Source: Bartonella sp. AU55XJBT (GTDB lineage: Bacteria; Pseudomonadota; Alphaproteobacteria; Rhizobiales; Rhizobiaceae). Taken from it: DNA of 64,000 nt. Shown here in pieces: positions 63,801 through 64,000 of this stretch (the first letter of the stretch is position 1; every line of letters starts with the position of its first letter). The stretch covers positions 1 through 64,000 of the forward strand of contig NZ_JAQITC010000003.1 of NCBI RefSeq assembly GCF_028618525.1. Reading direction: 5' to 3'. Both the position numbers and the translations under genes were made by a program. The notes under the pieces were generated by a model. The model did no database searches and was not told the origin of the DNA. It saw nothing but the letters and a program-made list of their open reading frames with translations.

Positions 63801-64000
63801 CCTTCAACATTTCAAGATAGCCTTGAACTTTCTTCAAAAGATGAAAAAATCCTCCGCTCTATTGCACGGCGGACATGGCTTTATTATTCAACCTTTGTCA
63901 ATGAGCAAAACAATTATTTGCCTCCCGATAATTTTCAAGAAGACCCTGAACCGCTTGTTGCTCAACGTACATCCCCTACAAATATCGGGGTTTATCTCCT
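60861..64000 (+). CDS. Cyclic beta-1,2-glucan synthase, N-terminal part
   Basis: The large inner-membrane enzyme (ChvB/NdvB/Cgs) that makes and cyclises periplasmic beta-1,2-glucan. 1046 codons are open to the right edge; the family is about 2800 residues, so roughly 37% is visible. Seen are the N-terminal WLIDNHYTIDKTIQQLRRN, membrane segments near 415-465, the glycosyltransferase-84 motif VMTLDCDTRLTPES (about 620), GKGLYHIDAF, the WIRGDWQL motif, further membrane helices (800-980) and the hallmark SPTNIGVYLL at the edge. The ATG at 60861 follows an in-frame stop; no clear ribosome site. No frameshift seen. Confidence 0.93.
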   Translation, partial: MGHYGVHNTFHKVLFSQKKRKDHFINSDFPLRAIYKVQEDLYDLGRDIASGKEILLPEYEGVEDFRKRLNENAKLILHAFHTSDFAAKNDETIAPSAQWLIDNHYTIDKTIQQLRRNFSKSFIKQLPLSTQKARIPRIFALTWLYIAHTDSSFSQETLTAMINGFQEVCALTIGELWALPSVMQMLLIENVRRLSVRIKKARQMRHLASQVADKISLLENKTNLNSLFTQYKLFTADPTFSAHLFYRLRSASIDSTVALTWLEKQLESQGSSLESATADEHTRQAADGVTMGNIICALKVIDDVDWTVWFETVSCVDAILRKKSDFSEIDPHSRGIYRQVIEKISRFSSLSELEVAHKSVEMANPTIEDMPHYSSVGWYLVGDGRGIFEKACGYTPPLLIKWARAFYCLKLRVIAIPVSFLTLALLLAVYTFFQISGMTLWMSLCFTVLALFPAMDAAFSFFNIVVSWFVPSRQLIGYEYKEGIPKHARTMVVVPTLITSRDDIDAQVHNLEVHYLSNPKGAVHFALITDWVDAPLRETQDDLDLLRYAQNGIDKLNSRYHRDELPVFFLLHRRRLYNSGEKCWMGWERKRGKLHELNRLLRGDENTSFYSPDPNLPMDCRFVMTLDCDTRLTPESVTKLVGKLNHPLNHPIFDPQSGKVVKGYSVLQPRIMPSLTTGKKTSIFQRVFSTNRGIDPYVFAVSDTYQDLLGEGTFIGKGLYHIDAFEQALDGKVKENTVLSHDLLEGGYARTALVSSITVIEDYPTAYNIDVMRYHRWIRGDWQLLPYLFCSRQISSVMRWKMQDNLRRSLTPLMWLFAAFAGWALLSLKSAIIWQIFLLFSAFIAPILCVLKTFFSSNIDHSLRGHFRLIWNKTALTSADIFLKTTFLAHSAYFMTDAIIRTLYRMTISRQHLLEWKTSATTKSMPNSLLFYVFTMAPASLIGALALTLALFFDSFASFIALPFGIVWFFSPFIAWVASRPSTFQDSLELSSKDEKILRSIARRTWLYYSTFVNEQNNYLPPDNFQEDPEPLVAQRTSPTNIGVYL

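Overview
The window looks like a chromosomal segment of a low-GC, genome-reduced alphaproteobacterium of the Hyphomicrobiales, most likely Bartonella. Grounds: AT-rich coding and very AT-rich spacers, rhizobial-type protein sequences (ChvG/ChvI with HprK-EIIA-HPr, cyclic beta-1,2-glucan synthase, the TIGR02300 acidic protein, a CP4-like EPSP synthase), and long gene-poor spacers carrying degenerate dispersed repeats. The genus is inferred from recognised sequence features; no database search was made. I see no prophage, insertion sequence, CRISPR array or rRNA.

Layout. 1-10.2 kb, minus strand: folC (cut by the left edge), accD, a ~1 kb spacer, an EI24/CysZ-like membrane protein, coaBC with an extra N-terminal ribbon-helix-helix segment, ubiB, ubiE, gyrB. 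10.8-20.3 kb: a family-3 solute-binding protein, comM (minus), then the tamA-tamB outer-membrane assembly pair. 20.3-24.3 kb: an MsbA-type ABC exporter between two repeat-rich spacers. 24.3-33.2 kb: infC (start codon apparently ATT), an alpha/beta hydrolase, a YgjP-type metalloprotease, dapE, hemW-rdgB (minus), hrcA-grpE, thpR. 33.8-37.7 kb, minus: chvI-chvG-hprK-EIIA-HPr, the envelope-stress two-component system joined to a regulatory phosphotransfer branch. 38-43.4 kb: kbp (ygaU), a PCu(A)C copper chaperone, dnaK, dnaJ. 44.5-51.4 kb: argB, an EamA transporter, lepA, a possible small ORF, dapD, a LOG-family protein. 51.4-55.6 kb: def-fmt-truA (minus), rmuC, a lytic transglycosylase lipoprotein. 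56-64 kb: tRNA-Ala(GGC), the TIGR02300 protein, aroA-cmk-rpsA, and a cyclic beta-1,2-glucan synthase cut by the right edge.

The genes are mostly housekeeping: translation start and N-terminal processing (infC, fmt, def, rpsA, lepA, truA), proteostasis (hrcA, grpE, dnaK, dnaJ), lysine/diaminopimelate and arginine synthesis (dapD, dapE, argB), ubiquinone, CoA, folate and fatty-acid synthesis, and envelope biogenesis (tamAB, ABC exporter, transglycosylase, glucan synthase) under a ChvG/ChvI-type regulator.

The unexplained content lies between genes. Two families of degenerate repeats, about 130-240 bp long, recur in the spacers. All eight well-formed copies of the first family have the same polarity relative to the gene whose 3' end they face. 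Other items for a second look are the RHH-CoaBC fusion, the ATT start of infC, a structured rpsA leader, twin perfect palindromes upstream of accD, a nested palindrome upstream of argB, loss of the AccD zinc ligands, and several apparent breaks in gene order relative to related rhizobia.
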